A DNA stretch of 64,000 nt from Nocardia stercoris (GTDB taxonomy: Bacteria > Actinomycetota > Actinomycetes > Mycobacteriales > Mycobacteriaceae). The notes under the pieces were generated by a model that was given only the letters and a program-made list of their open reading frames with translations, ran no database searches and was not told the DNA's origin. Where the stretch lies: positions 124,001 to 188,000 of the forward strand of contig NZ_RFFH01000005.1 of NCBI RefSeq assembly GCF_003696265.1, given 5' to 3'. Numbering within the stretch: position 1 is the first letter of the stretch; each line of letters starts with the position of its first letter. Below, in pieces: positions 16,154 to 24,035 of this stretch. Position numbers and translations under genes: made by a program.

Positions 16154-17464
16154 CTAGAGGGCTTCGTGTTCGCCCGGCGGCTGGTAGATCCGGCGCCATC
16201 CCTTCCGGTCGTAGTAGACGGTCACCGCGAGACCGAGGATCAGGCCGATGGCCAGGCCCAGCACGGTCATCCACACGCCCCGGGTGAGACCGGCCTCACC
16301 CGACGCGTTGAAGTACAGGATGGATCGGACGGCCAGGTACACCTGGTGCATCGGCTCGAACGTGGCCAGCCAGGCGATGTTCCGCGGCACCGCCTCGATC
16401 GGGATGGTGCCGCTCGACGACGGCAGCCCGAGAACGACGAACAGGATCAGGTTGATCAGCAGGCCCGCGGTTCCGGTCGCCGCCAGCACGGACAGCGCGG
16501 TCACGCCGATCGCGAAGACGGCGAGGGTGGAGTACAGCCACAGTCCGAGTGGATGATCCAGCGGCATGTGCATCAGCGCGGCGATCACCAGATAGAGGCC
16601 GGAGACGACCGGGGCCATCACCGCGGTGATCGCCCACTTGAACACCAGCATGCCCAGCCGGGAGATCGGGTGCAGCCGCCGGAGCAGATACCACGGGCCG
16701 TACTCCATCGGGAAGTAGCCCAATGCCCCGTCGGTCATGGTGTTGATCATCATGCCGCCGGTGAACCCGGCCAGCAGCAGCATCAGGGTGTAGAAGAAGG
16801 CCGTCAGTCCCTGGCCGGTATGGGTGGGCAGCGGACGGTATTCGGACACCACCACATTGATCGGCTCGGCCAGCTGCAACCGCGCGGCACCGGTGAGCTG
16901 TGGTGCGGCACCACCGCCGGGTGGCGGCTGCAGCGCGGTGCCGACCTGGTCGAGCAGCTGCTTGCCGACCGTGGTCTGCACCTGGGCGAGTGCTGTGTTC
17001 GCGATGCGCTGGAAGAGCGCTGTCGCGTAGGTGCCGGTGCGCGGATTGGTTACGACGGTGATCACCGGGCGTTCCACGTCGCCGGGGACCACACCGGCCG
17101 CCCCCAGGATGCCGAGCCGCTTGCTGAAGTCGTGCGGAATGATGATGGCGCCGTAGATCTTTCCGGTCTGCAGCTGCCGCTCGGCGGCGCTGATCTCCAG
17201 CATCCGCAGATCGATCTTGTCGGCCGGCACCTGGGCGCGGATACCGTCCGCGATCTGCTGCCCGACGTTCACCTGCTTGCCGCCCAGGACGTCACCGTCG
17301 TCCTGGGCGACCACGGCGATCGGGAAATCGTGCAGGGAATCCTCGGGGTCCATGATGTAGCCGAGATACATCACGGCCAGCAGCGCGGACAGCAGAGTCA
17401 CCACCAGGGTGGGTCGCGCGACCAGGCGCCAGCTGAGTCGGGGCCGCTCGACGTCGGTTGCCAT
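16154..17464 (-). CDS. DUF3533/YhgE-Pip-like membrane protein
   Basis: 436 residues with one N-terminal transmembrane helix (TLVVTLLSALLAVMYLGYI, about 20-38), a 200-residue extracytoplasmic domain, and about five C-terminal helices ending in the ABC-2-permease-like region. This is the layout of the YhgE/Pip and DUF3533 families, which resemble ABC-2 export permeases without an ATPase. Proposed roles are export or cell-envelope maintenance. The start at 17464 gives MATDVERPRLSW before the first helix. No ATPase gene is adjacent. Confidence 0.8.
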   Translation of the reverse strand: MATDVERPRLSWRLVARPTLVVTLLSALLAVMYLGYIMDPEDSLHDFPIAVVAQDDGDVLGGKQVNVGQQIADGIRAQVPADKIDLRMLEISAAERQLQTGKIYGAIIIPHDFSKRLGILGAAGVVPGDVERPVITVVTNPRTGTYATALFQRIANTALAQVQTTVGKQLLDQVGTALQPPPGGGAAPQLTGAARLQLAEPINVVVSEYRPLPTHTGQGLTAFFYTLMLLLAGFTGGMMINTMTDGALGYFPMEYGPWYLLRRLHPISRLGMLVFKWAITAVMAPVVSGLYLVIAALMHMPLDHPLGLWLYSTLAVFAIGVTALSVLAATGTAGLLINLILFVVLGLPSSSGTIPIEAVPRNIAWLATFEPMHQVYLAVRSILYFNASGEAGLTRGVWMTVLGLAIGLILGLAVTVYYDRKGWRRIYQPPGEHEAL

Positions 17465-17521
17465 GTCCGAAACGTTATCGTCCGAATCGGGAAACCGCAG
17501 GCGCAACCCGCCCGGGTGTGA

Positions 17522-18172
17522 TCAGTTTCCGTTGGGGTGACCCAGCACCGTCAGCGCGGTGGTCCAGTCCGACGCGATGGCGTTCTGGGCGTCGGTCAGT
17601 GCGACCTTGCCCGAGCAGATCAGGACGTGCAACTTGTTCTCGACGCTGTCCTTCGGGTTGTTCGGGCCGGCGCCGGGGGTGTGGCCGGGAGACGGGGGTT
17701 CGACCCACAGGTTGCGCGGATCGTTCGGGTCGCCGCCGAGTTCCAGGGACAGCAGGTGGTCGTATTCGGCGTCGCGCAGATCGCCGGTGTAACCGTAGGA
17801 CGCGGCGTTGGCCTTCTTCTCCGGCGTGGTGATATTGCTCGGCGGCCGGATGGTCTGGGTGTAACCGGTTTTACAGATCGTGTCCTTATATGTCTGCGCG
17901 GTGACGCGCGGGTTCGTGGCGCCGGGGGTGCAGGCCGGGTCCGGCAGCGGCTGGCCGTCAGTGGTCTTACGGTACTGACAGGTTCCCGGTGCGGGCTGGG
18001 CCGCCACGGTGTAGGTGTCGGCCGGACCCGGGCCGGCCGGCACGCGGCCGGGCTGGCCGGGCGGGGCGGATTCGGCGACAGACTGCGAGGTGGAGGCCGA
18101 ATGTCCGCTGGAGCAGCCGGTGATCAGCAGCGGCAGCAGTGCCACTGCCAGAAAGATCTTGCGCGCGTTCAT
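17522..18172 (-). CDS. Lipoprotein with HNH-endonuclease-like motif
   Basis: The N-terminus has a lipobox, LLITGC, with Cys20 as the lipidation site, so the protein is anchored on the outer face of the membrane. The conserved core is YDHLLSLELGGDPNDPRNLW (137-156), which matches the D-H...E-x-G-G...N-L-W pattern of HNH-type proteins; Asp138-His139 and Asn154 are candidate metal/catalytic residues. Cys65, Cys81 and Cys100 may form disulfides. GAGG lies five bases before the ATG. A surface nuclease role, for example nutrient DNA use, is an inference from the motif only. Confidence 0.75.
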   Translation of the reverse strand: MNARKIFLAVALLPLLITGCSSGHSASTSQSVAESAPPGQPGRVPAGPGPADTYTVAAQPAPGTCQYRKTTDGQPLPDPACTPGATNPRVTAQTYKDTICKTGYTQTIRPPSNITTPEKKANAASYGYTGDLRDAEYDHLLSLELGGDPNDPRNLWVEPPSPGHTPGAGPNNPKDSVENKLHVLICSGKVALTDAQNAIASDWTTALTVLGHPNGN

Positions 18173-18290
18173 GGTTTCCTCTGGCCGATGTCGTTGCACT
18201 GCCAATTGTGCGGCACCGGTGACGGTTACGTCGCACCCGATCGCGAGCTTTGCCGAACAGGTCCGCAATGTCGGAGATAGCATCGGCCAG

Positions 18291-18809
18291 ATGAGCCGGT
18301 TGCAGCGCATCGACATCCGTAGTGAGGTGGACGCGCCCATCGATACGGTGTGGCGGTCGATCGCGTCGCCGGCCGGGGTGAGCGGTGAGATGTGGCCTTA
18401 TGTCCGGAAAGTGTTGCCGCGCTCGGTGTATCGGATCGGGCCGGCGGAGTTACGGGCGGGGCACCGGCTGGGGCCGAGCATGCTGCTGCTGTTCGGTCTG
18501 GTGCCGATCGACTGTGACGACCTGCGGGTGACCCATGTGGAGCCGGGCCGCCGGGTGCGCGCGGAATCGGTCACGCTGGCCCTGCGGAGCTGGCGCCACG
18601 AGCGGGCGCTGCGCCAGGTGGGGGAGCGCACGGAGATCTTGGACCGGGTGGTGTTCCGCAGTCGGCTACCGCTGCGCATGATTCCCGGCTTCGACGAGGC
18701 GCTGCGTTCGGCGGTGGCCTATCTGTTCCGGCACCGGCACCGGCGACTGCACGAATTGGTGGGTCCGGCACCGGCTTACCGCCGGTGGGGGATGCACGCC
18801 TGGTCCTAG
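18291..18809 (+). CDS. SRPBCC-like protein (172 aa)
   Basis: The N-terminal RIDIRSEVDAPIDTVWRSIAS is typical of START/SRPBCC lipid-binding proteins, and beta-rich segments follow (GPSMLLLFGLVPID, RRVRAESVTLALRSW, RTEILDRVVFRSRL). The family resemblance is moderate and the ligand unknown. The ATG at 18291 fits the conserved start. It is divergent from the HNH-like lipoprotein gene and convergent, with a 21-bp gap, with a small minus-strand gene. Confidence 0.7.
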   Translation: MSRLQRIDIRSEVDAPIDTVWRSIASPAGVSGEMWPYVRKVLPRSVYRIGPAELRAGHRLGPSMLLLFGLVPIDCDDLRVTHVEPGRRVRAESVTLALRSWRHERALRQVGERTEILDRVVFRSRLPLRMIPGFDEALRSAVAYLFRHRHRRLHELVGPAPAYRRWGMHAWS

Positions 18810-18830
18810 GACCGCGGCGGTCGCTGCCGG

Positions 18831-19028
18831 TTATACGTCGTCGACGTCGAACGACAGATAGGCGGCGGCCGCGATCCAGACCCGGCAGCCGATGTGGCGG
18901 TCGTGGTCACCGAGCAGGGCGCGGGCCCGGCGGTAGGTGAGATTGCGCGGTTCGGCCGAGCAATCGGCGGAATTATCGGAATGACCGGCGATTTCGCATG
19001 TACCGGACTGCGGCAGCAACTGGGTCAT
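18831..19028 (-). CDS. Small protein (65 aa), function unknown
   Basis: The gene has a good ribosome binding site (GAGAGG five bases before ATG) and a promoter about 100 bases upstream that shares its operator-like -35 region with another small gene at 20785-21036. The protein has three cysteines (11, 23, 48), an acidic C-terminus (LSFDVDDV) and no signal peptide or helix. No family is recognised. Shared promoter architecture suggests co-regulation with the DUF397/XRE cassette. Confidence 0.55.
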   Translation of the reverse strand: MTQLLPQSGTCEIAGHSDNSADCSAEPRNLTYRRARALLGDHDRHIGCRVWIAAAAYLSFDVDDV

Positions 19029-19139
19029 GGAAGCCTCTCGGCAGTAATGGAACGCGGTGGCGACGCCGAAACCGCGAGGCTGCCGGCCGTGGCTGGTGTG
19101 GCCCGGGGCGCCTGTACGGCCTTGTTGGTCGTGTGTGCG

Positions 19140-19180
19140 AGTTTACGGCCGCGTCGGTTGCAGATGCAAGTACATCTGCA
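19140..19180 (-). promoter_or_regulatory. Promoter with operator-like 17-mer for the 65-aa gene
   Basis: Read on the minus strand, TGCAGATGTACTTGCAT (19180 to 19164) ends in a -35-like TTGCAT; after exactly 18 bases comes the -10-like TAAACT (19145 to 19140). The region is also a perfect dyad: TGCAGATG (19159-19166) and CATCTGCA (19173-19180) around CAAGTA. An identical 17-mer with the same spacing to a -10 box lies at 21141-21181. The predicted leader is about 105 bases. Confidence 0.6.
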
Positions 19181-19293
19181 TGGTCGACCGGGCGGATGCC
19201 CGGCTTGTGGCGGTTTCACTTCCCACTGTTGACCAAGATCAAAGGCATTGGTGCGCAAGCCTTCCCGTTTGGGCCAAGGTCTCGATCTCTGGC

Positions 19294-19346
19294 AACACGC
19301 GTGTTACTGTCTGCGTGCAGTGTTCAAATGCAAGAACATCTGAACA
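19294..19346. promoter_or_regulatory. Dyad elements before the DUF397 gene
   Basis: AACACGCGTGTT at 19294-19305 is a perfect 12-bp palindrome. Next comes TGTTCAAATG (19321-19330) paired with CATCTGAACA (19337-19346) with one mismatch around CAAGAA. The second dyad contains ATGCAAGAACATCTGAA, which differs at two of 17 positions from the repeated promoter element at 19164 and 21165. It lies about 93 bases before the DUF397 start and is a candidate operator for the neighbouring XRE regulator. Confidence 0.5.
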
Positions 19347-19438
19347 CACATCTGCAATCGTCGGCACACGGTGAACGCGCCTGGCCTGCTGTCTCGCGGG
19401 CCATTCGAATCATTCGGATCGAGAGCATGGAGACGGAC

Positions 19439-19672
19439 ATGACGGACATGACTCAGACCACGGCCGCCCGCCTGTCGGGTGTCGGCTGGCGCAAGAGCAC
19501 GTTCAGTAACCCCAGCGGAAACTGCGTCGAACTGGCCGAACTGGCGAACGGCCTGGTCGCGGTGCGCAACTCGCGCGACCCCGAGGGCGCCGTGCTCGTG
19601 TACACCCGCCCGGAGATCGACGCCTTCCTTTCCGGCGCCAAGAGTGGAGAATTCGACGATCTGGCGCTGTGA
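19439..19672 (+). CDS. DUF397 protein
   Basis: The 77-residue product has the whole DUF397 signature: GWRKSTFSNPSGNCVELAEL, then VAVRNSRDPEGAVLVYTRPE and a terminal AFLSGAKSGEFDDL. DUF397 proteins are partners of adjacent XRE/DUF5753 regulators in actinobacteria; related pairs act in Streptomyces development. The start is ambiguous (ATG at 19427, 19439 or 19448); GGAGA at 19429-19433 favours 19439. The XRE gene follows after 93 bp on the same strand. Confidence 0.9.
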   Translation: MTDMTQTTAARLSGVGWRKSTFSNPSGNCVELAELANGLVAVRNSRDPEGAVLVYTRPEIDAFLSGAKSGEFDDLAL

Positions 19673-19765
19673 GCGGTAGGATTGTGCAATCGGCGCGGTG
19701 CGGTCAGGGGTAGACCAACGCAGGGCCTCACTGCCGGTGGTCGTCGAGCATCGGAGTAGAGCCTC

Positions 19766-20653
19766 ATGGTCGCAGTACCCGGTCGCGTGGAATCGCTTGT
19801 CGCGGAACGTGGTCCGACGGCATTGCGAATCATGGTCGGAGGACAGCTTCGCAAGTTGCGGGAGGAACGCGGGATCACCCGCGAAGCCGCGGGTGAACAC
19901 ATCCGCGGCTCTCACGCGAAGATCAGTCGGTTGGAGTTGGGCCGCACCGGCTTCAAGGAGCGTGACGTCCGGGATCTGCTGACGCTGTACGGCGTCGTCG
20001 ATCCCGCCGAACGGGAAGCGTTCCTGGAGCTGGTCGTCCAGGCCAACCAGCCGGGCTGGTGGCATCGCTACAACGACCTGCTACCGCAGTGGTTCGAGAA
20101 CTATCTGGGTCTCGAACACGTCGCCAAGTCGATTCGTACCTACGAGGGCCAGCTGGTTCCGGGTCTGCTGCAGACCGAGGCCTACGCGCGTGCCGTCGTC
20201 ATGCAGGGCAACGAGAGTGTCGAGGCCACGCGGCGAGTCGAGTTGCGGCGCAAGCGGCAGGAAGTGCTGACCCGGCGCAACGGCGCCTCGCTGTGGGCGG
20301 TCATCGACGAGGCGGTGCTGCACAGACCTATCGGCGGTAACGCCGTCCTGCGCGCCCAGCTCGAGCACATGATCGAGATGTCGCAGCGGGCGAACATCAC
20401 CATTCAGGTGCTGCCCTACTCGGCCGGCGTTCATGCGTCCGTGGGCAATTCGTTCACGATGCTGCGCTTCAGCGAGGCCGAACTGCCCGACATCGTGTAC
20501 CTGGAGCAGCTCACCAGTTCGCTCTACCTCGACCGGCAGGCGGACCTGGAGTTGTACCGGCAGGTCATGGACCGGCTCAGCGTGCAGGCCGAAGCGCCGG
20601 ACCAGTCGCGGAAGATGTTGGAGAAGCGGGTCGCCGAACTCGCGGTCGGCTGA
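19766..20653 (+). CDS. XRE helix-turn-helix regulator with DUF5753 domain
   Basis: 295 residues: an N-terminal helix-turn-helix (GGQLRKLREERGITREAAGE through HAKISRLELGR, about 25-60) and a C-terminal DUF5753 region, with EGQLVPGLLQTEAYARAV and ITIQVLPYSAGVHASVGNSF as landmarks. In Streptomyces such proteins pair with a small DUF397 antagonist, as at WhiJ-type loci. It is the obvious candidate to bind the repeated elements at 19159-19180, 19321-19346 and 21165-21181. GGAG lies nine bases before the ATG, and a perfect 17-bp hairpin follows the gene. Confidence 0.93.
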   Translation: MVAVPGRVESLVAERGPTALRIMVGGQLRKLREERGITREAAGEHIRGSHAKISRLELGRTGFKERDVRDLLTLYGVVDPAEREAFLELVVQANQPGWWHRYNDLLPQWFENYLGLEHVAKSIRTYEGQLVPGLLQTEAYARAVVMQGNESVEATRRVELRRKRQEVLTRRNGASLWAVIDEAVLHRPIGGNAVLRAQLEHMIEMSQRANITIQVLPYSAGVHASVGNSFTMLRFSEAELPDIVYLEQLTSSLYLDRQADLELYRQVMDRLSVQAEAPDQSRKMLEKRVAELAVG

Positions 20654-20676
20654 CCGATTACGGAAAAACGGAAAAC

Positions 20677-20714
20677 CGAAAGGGCCGCACACCGGAAGGT
20701 GTGCGGCCCTTTCG
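20677..20714. terminator. Perfect 17-bp hairpin terminator
   Basis: Arms at 20677-20693 and 20698-20714 are fully complementary around a GGAA tetraloop and end in a T-rich run (CCCTTTCG) on the plus side. It ends the DUF397/XRE unit and, being symmetric, can also serve the convergent small gene. Confidence 0.88.
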
Positions 20715-20784
20715 AATTCGGAAATAGCTCGAGGTACTCGAAATCCGACGAGCCGCTACCGGCTCGTCGGGCGGCCCGCGACCG

Positions 20785-21036
20785 TTACTGCTTGATGCAA
20801 CTCGAGGCGATCCGCCAGAAAGCATCCGGCTGCATCGAGTCGAAATCCCAATCGTTCACCTGCGCGTGCGCGGTGGTGACGATCCGGTCGATATCGAAAT
20901 CTTCGCGAGTCGCCGCGCCGGTGGATTCCACCGCGTCGATGACGAATCGCGTTGCTGTTTCACGCGAGAAGAAGTCACGCTCGCGCCGGCTCCGGTCGAG
21001 AATTCCGAGTCGGCCGAGGTTCGATTGCTGATTCAT
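20785..21036 (-). CDS. Small protein (83 aa), function unknown
   Basis: AGGGG stands about seven bases before the ATG, and the promoter upstream carries the same operator-like element as the 65-aa gene. The sequence is charged and probably helical: RLGILDRSRRERDFFSRETA, then a Val/Asp region with FDIDRIVTTAHAQVNDWDFD, and a single Cys near the C-terminus. No membrane segment or known domain is seen. The gene is convergent with the XRE regulator across the hairpin at 20677-20714. Confidence 0.65.
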   Translation of the reverse strand: MNQQSNLGRLGILDRSRRERDFFSRETATRFVIDAVESTGAATREDFDIDRIVTTAHAQVNDWDFDSMQPDAFWRIASSCIKQ

Positions 21037-21140
21037 TCGAGCGCCCCTGACGCCAGGCCGCGAGTCAACCGACGGCGGAAATTGTCCTCCGGTTCACCCT
21101 GCGGCTTACTGGTAGTCCCCTGTACTGCCTGACAAAGCAA

Positions 21141-21181
21141 AGTCTAGGTGCGCGTACCGGTCATATGCAAGTACATCTGCA
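21141..21181 (-). promoter_or_regulatory. Promoter with operator-like 17-mer for the 83-aa gene
   Basis: The minus-strand TGCAGATGTACTTGCAT (21181 to 21165) is identical to the copy at 19164-19180. It ends in -35-like TTGCAT and is followed after 18 bases by TAGACT (21146 to 21141) as the -10. The flanking sequence differs between the two copies, which argues that this is a conserved functional site, not a recent duplication. Here the dyad extends poorly on one side. The predicted leader is about 98 bases. Confidence 0.6.
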
Positions 21182-21309
21182 ACTTCGAATGTCTACGCGC
21201 GGTGCGTATTTCGGGTGCTGGCGGGTTGCTCACCGCAGGTCTGGCCGGTGGTGCGCCGCGGTGGTGCCGCGGTGGCGCAACGGCGGAATCGGTTGTTCGA
21301 CAGCGTTGT

Positions 21310-22137
21310 TCAGGCCCGAGTTCGATGTGTGGCCCAGCGCACAGCGGCGTCGCGGAGGCTGTGGGTCCAGACATTCGGGCGTCGTTGCGCGGTTGCTCGC
21401 CACTCCGCGGCCAGGGCTGCGGCGAATACCGACAGCTGGCGGGTACCGGCCATGTGCCAGGCCGGCACCCGCGCCGCGCACCGTTCGGCCTCGGCCGGGG
21501 ACTGTCCGGCGAAGATCAGCCACACGATCCAGCAGCACGGATCGATCCACGGCTGGCCGCGCGTCGCCCACGGCCAGTCCACCAGATGCGCGGAACCGTC
21601 CGGGGTCACGATGACATTGCTGTAGTTCCAGTCGGTGTGCAGCAGGGCATCGCCGGCCAGTAGCGCGATCTCCGCCGGATCGTGCAGATAGCGGCCCCAT
21701 CGGGCGACCGCATCCTTGAGTTCGACCTCCGGCGGGCACGCCAGCCGGCCCAGCTCCGCCATGGCGGCGGCGGTCGCGGTCAGGTCGGCCGGTGACCGGT
21801 AATCCGCGAGATGGCCTTCCAGATGGTCGAATCCGAGCAGATTCCAGCCGCCCGACGCGACCTGCCAGCGCAGCCGCGGCCCGATCGGCCATACATAGCG
21901 GCTCAATTCGGCCTCGCGGTGCTGCGACCACACCTCCGGATCGTCGGTGGGGATGCCCTTGACGAAGATCCGGCCCGACGGAGTGTCGATGACTTCGGCC
22001 AGGTGACTGGAGAATCCGGCGACGACCGAGTCCGCGCGCGTGACCGGACCGGTCAGCGCCTCGACCGTCGCCCGGGTCGCCGACGGAAGCTGCGCCCAAC
22101 GTTGCCGATGCGACGACGTCTGAGCGCGGTCCACCAT
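21310..22137 (-). CDS. Aminoglycoside-phosphotransferase-like kinase
   Basis: A 275-residue APH/choline-kinase-fold protein. The catalytic loop is LLHTDWNYSNVIV, with His167, Asp169 and Asn174, and the metal-binding motif is LVDWPWA (Asp187), a common actinobacterial variant of the usual DFG-like site. Lys60 in RIFVKG is the probable ATP-binding lysine. Small-molecule phosphorylation is expected, but not necessarily of antibiotics. ATG at 22137 (or GTG at 22140) is the likely start, with a weak ribosome binding site. Confidence 0.82.
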   Translation of the reverse strand: MVDRAQTSSHRQRWAQLPSATRATVEALTGPVTRADSVVAGFSSHLAEVIDTPSGRIFVKGIPTDDPEVWSQHREAELSRYVWPIGPRLRWQVASGGWNLLGFDHLEGHLADYRSPADLTATAAAMAELGRLACPPEVELKDAVARWGRYLHDPAEIALLAGDALLHTDWNYSNVIVTPDGSAHLVDWPWATRGQPWIDPCCWIVWLIFAGQSPAEAERCAARVPAWHMAGTRQLSVFAAALAAEWRATAQRRPNVWTHSLRDAAVRWATHRTRA

Positions 22138-22315
22138 CACACTCGAACATGTACCGCGAAAGTTGTCGCGGGGCAACCGAACCGGTTCGCGTGCTTACCG
22201 ATACACGTGCAACTGCAAGATCGCCTGGTCACGGTTGCGTCGCCGAAATTGCCGGGCCTGTCTCGATCGCGTGTATGTGCGCTGGATGCGCCTACCGGTG
22301 AGTTAACCTCGGGCC

Positions 22316-23716
22316 GTGCGAATCATCGGGGTGGTTGTCGCATTTCTCGTTCTGAGCGTTCCGCCGACGGCGCAGGCGCAGGGTCCGGCCGGGCCCGGTT
22401 TCGCCTTGCCCGGGCCCGATGATCCGGGGCCGGGACTGCCGGGACTGTCGTTGCCCGAACTGCAGCAGTGGATTCAGCGCGCGCTGCCGGCGCCGCCGCT
22501 GAATCCGGTGCCCGGCGCCCTCGCCACACCGGCCGGACTGCCCACCGATCTCGCCCGGCTCGCCGCGGCCGTCCAGCCCGACCCGGTCGGCGACCCGATG
22601 TTCGACAACTGGCCCGCCGACCTCGCCGACTACGCGCCGGGGGATGTGCTCGAGACGCGCGATGTCACGCCGACCGCCACCCTACTGTCGCTGTGGCCGC
22701 TGCAGCGCGCCGAGCAGTTGAAGTTCCGCACCACCGACGCCCACGGCAATCCGTCGTTCGCGACAGCCACCCTGCTGGTTCCGGCGGATGCGTGGACCGG
22801 CCCCGGCGCGCGCCCGGTGGTGGTGGACGCGCTGCCCATCGACGCGCTGGGCCGGAACTGCACGCCCGGCTACGACCTGGCCCACGGGTACGGCCCCAAG
22901 TCGGCGCCGCTGGAGGAGTCGTTCCTGCCGCCGTCCAAGCAGCTGGCCTTCTCCCGCGGCTACGCGGTGCTGATCCCCGACCACGAGGGCCCCCTGATGG
23001 CCTACGCCGAACCCTATGTGGCCGGTCACGCCGTCCTCGACTCGATCCGCGCGGTGCGCTCGAACCTGCCCGGCGAGTTCGGCGACAGCAAGTTCGCCAT
23101 GACCGGATACTCCGGCGGCGCGATCGCCGTGCACGGCGCGGTGGCGCTGATGGGTTCCTACGCACCCGAACTGTCGGACGTGGTGGTGGGTGCGGCGCTG
23201 GGCGGGGTGCCCGCCGACTTCGGCCTGCTCGCGCAGAGCATGAACGCCAATCTGGCCTCCGGCGTCTTCCTGGCCGCGGCGCTCGGGGTCGCCCGCGAGC
23301 ACCCGGAGTTGTTGCAGCACATGAACAAAGCGGCGGCCTGGGCGGCCAGCTCGCCCCTGAAGGATACCTGCTCGGGCGAGTTCAGCCTGGCGGGTGTGTT
23401 CATGCTGCCGATGGACGTGGCCGCCGACTTCCCCGACCCGCTCCACAGCGAACTGGCGGACTCGATGTACACCCTGAGCCGGATGGAAGGCATGAAATCG
23501 CCGGTGCCGCTGTACATCTACCACGGGGACCAGGAGTTCTGGGTTCCGGTGGAAGGTGCCAAGGCGTACTTCCGGCAGCAGTGCGATCTGGGCGTGCCCA
23601 CGGTGTACCGGGGCGTGCCCGGTGAGCACGAACTCGCCAACTACACCGGCTATCCCGGCATGGTCACCTGGATCGACCAACGGCTGCAAGGACTTCCGGC
23701 CTCCGACGAATGCTGA
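22316..23716 (+). CDS. Secreted lipase (secretory lipase/LipA type)
   Basis: A signal peptide (VVVAFLVLSVPPTAQAQG) is followed by a Pro-rich linker to about residue 85. The catalytic region contains the nucleophile motif GYSGG near residue 266 and a C-terminal LYIYHGDQEFWVPV plus GEHELANYTGYP carrying the Asp and His of the triad. This is the organisation of the fungal/actinobacterial secretory triacylglycerol lipases. The start codon is GTG at 22316. Two conserved cysteines probably form a disulfide. It is monocistronic. Confidence 0.88.
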   Translation: MRIIGVVVAFLVLSVPPTAQAQGPAGPGFALPGPDDPGPGLPGLSLPELQQWIQRALPAPPLNPVPGALATPAGLPTDLARLAAAVQPDPVGDPMFDNWPADLADYAPGDVLETRDVTPTATLLSLWPLQRAEQLKFRTTDAHGNPSFATATLLVPADAWTGPGARPVVVDALPIDALGRNCTPGYDLAHGYGPKSAPLEESFLPPSKQLAFSRGYAVLIPDHEGPLMAYAEPYVAGHAVLDSIRAVRSNLPGEFGDSKFAMTGYSGGAIAVHGAVALMGSYAPELSDVVVGAALGGVPADFGLLAQSMNANLASGVFLAAALGVAREHPELLQHMNKAAAWAASSPLKDTCSGEFSLAGVFMLPMDVAADFPDPLHSELADSMYTLSRMEGMKSPVPLYIYHGDQEFWVPVEGAKAYFRQQCDLGVPTVYRGVPGEHELANYTGYPGMVTWIDQRLQGLPASDEC

Positions 23717-24035
23717 TACCCGGTCCGGGCAGCCGCCGGGCGGATGCGGGCCGCCACGTTCGGCTGCGCTGCGGACGCGGGCGCGCTACTGTGCCTGTTC
23801 CCGGAGCGTTGTGCTGTCTCCGGGACATCTCCCGGCGTGCCGGACGTACCGTGCCGCGATCGCCTGGGTGGATTCGCGGCACCGGCGGGCTCCAGGCCCG
23901 GTCCCGCGCGGCGTCCGACGTACACTGTGCGGCAGCCGACACCCGGAGCCGACGCTCGTCACGATCGCGCTCGGGACGGCGCACAGCGACAAGGACGGGT
24001 GACAAGCGAGGATGCGGACGCGAGGTGGGTCCACT
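23717..24035. other. Intergenic region (319 bp) before the ABC1 kinase
   Basis: No convincing coding frame, RNA gene or hairpin was found. The last part carries GAGGTGG at 24022-24028, the ribosome binding site of the downstream gene. Confidence 0.35.

Noticed and set aside
21148..21663. Plus-strand frame beginning inside the operator-like element
   Set aside because: It overlaps the antisense of the phosphotransferase gene and has no ribosome binding site; the minus strand has clear kinase motifs.
21310..22137. Antibiotic resistance gene (aminoglycoside phosphotransferase)
   Set aside because: The fold is right, but motifs such as LVDWPWA are common in chromosomal kinases of unknown substrate; no mobile element or resistance context is present.
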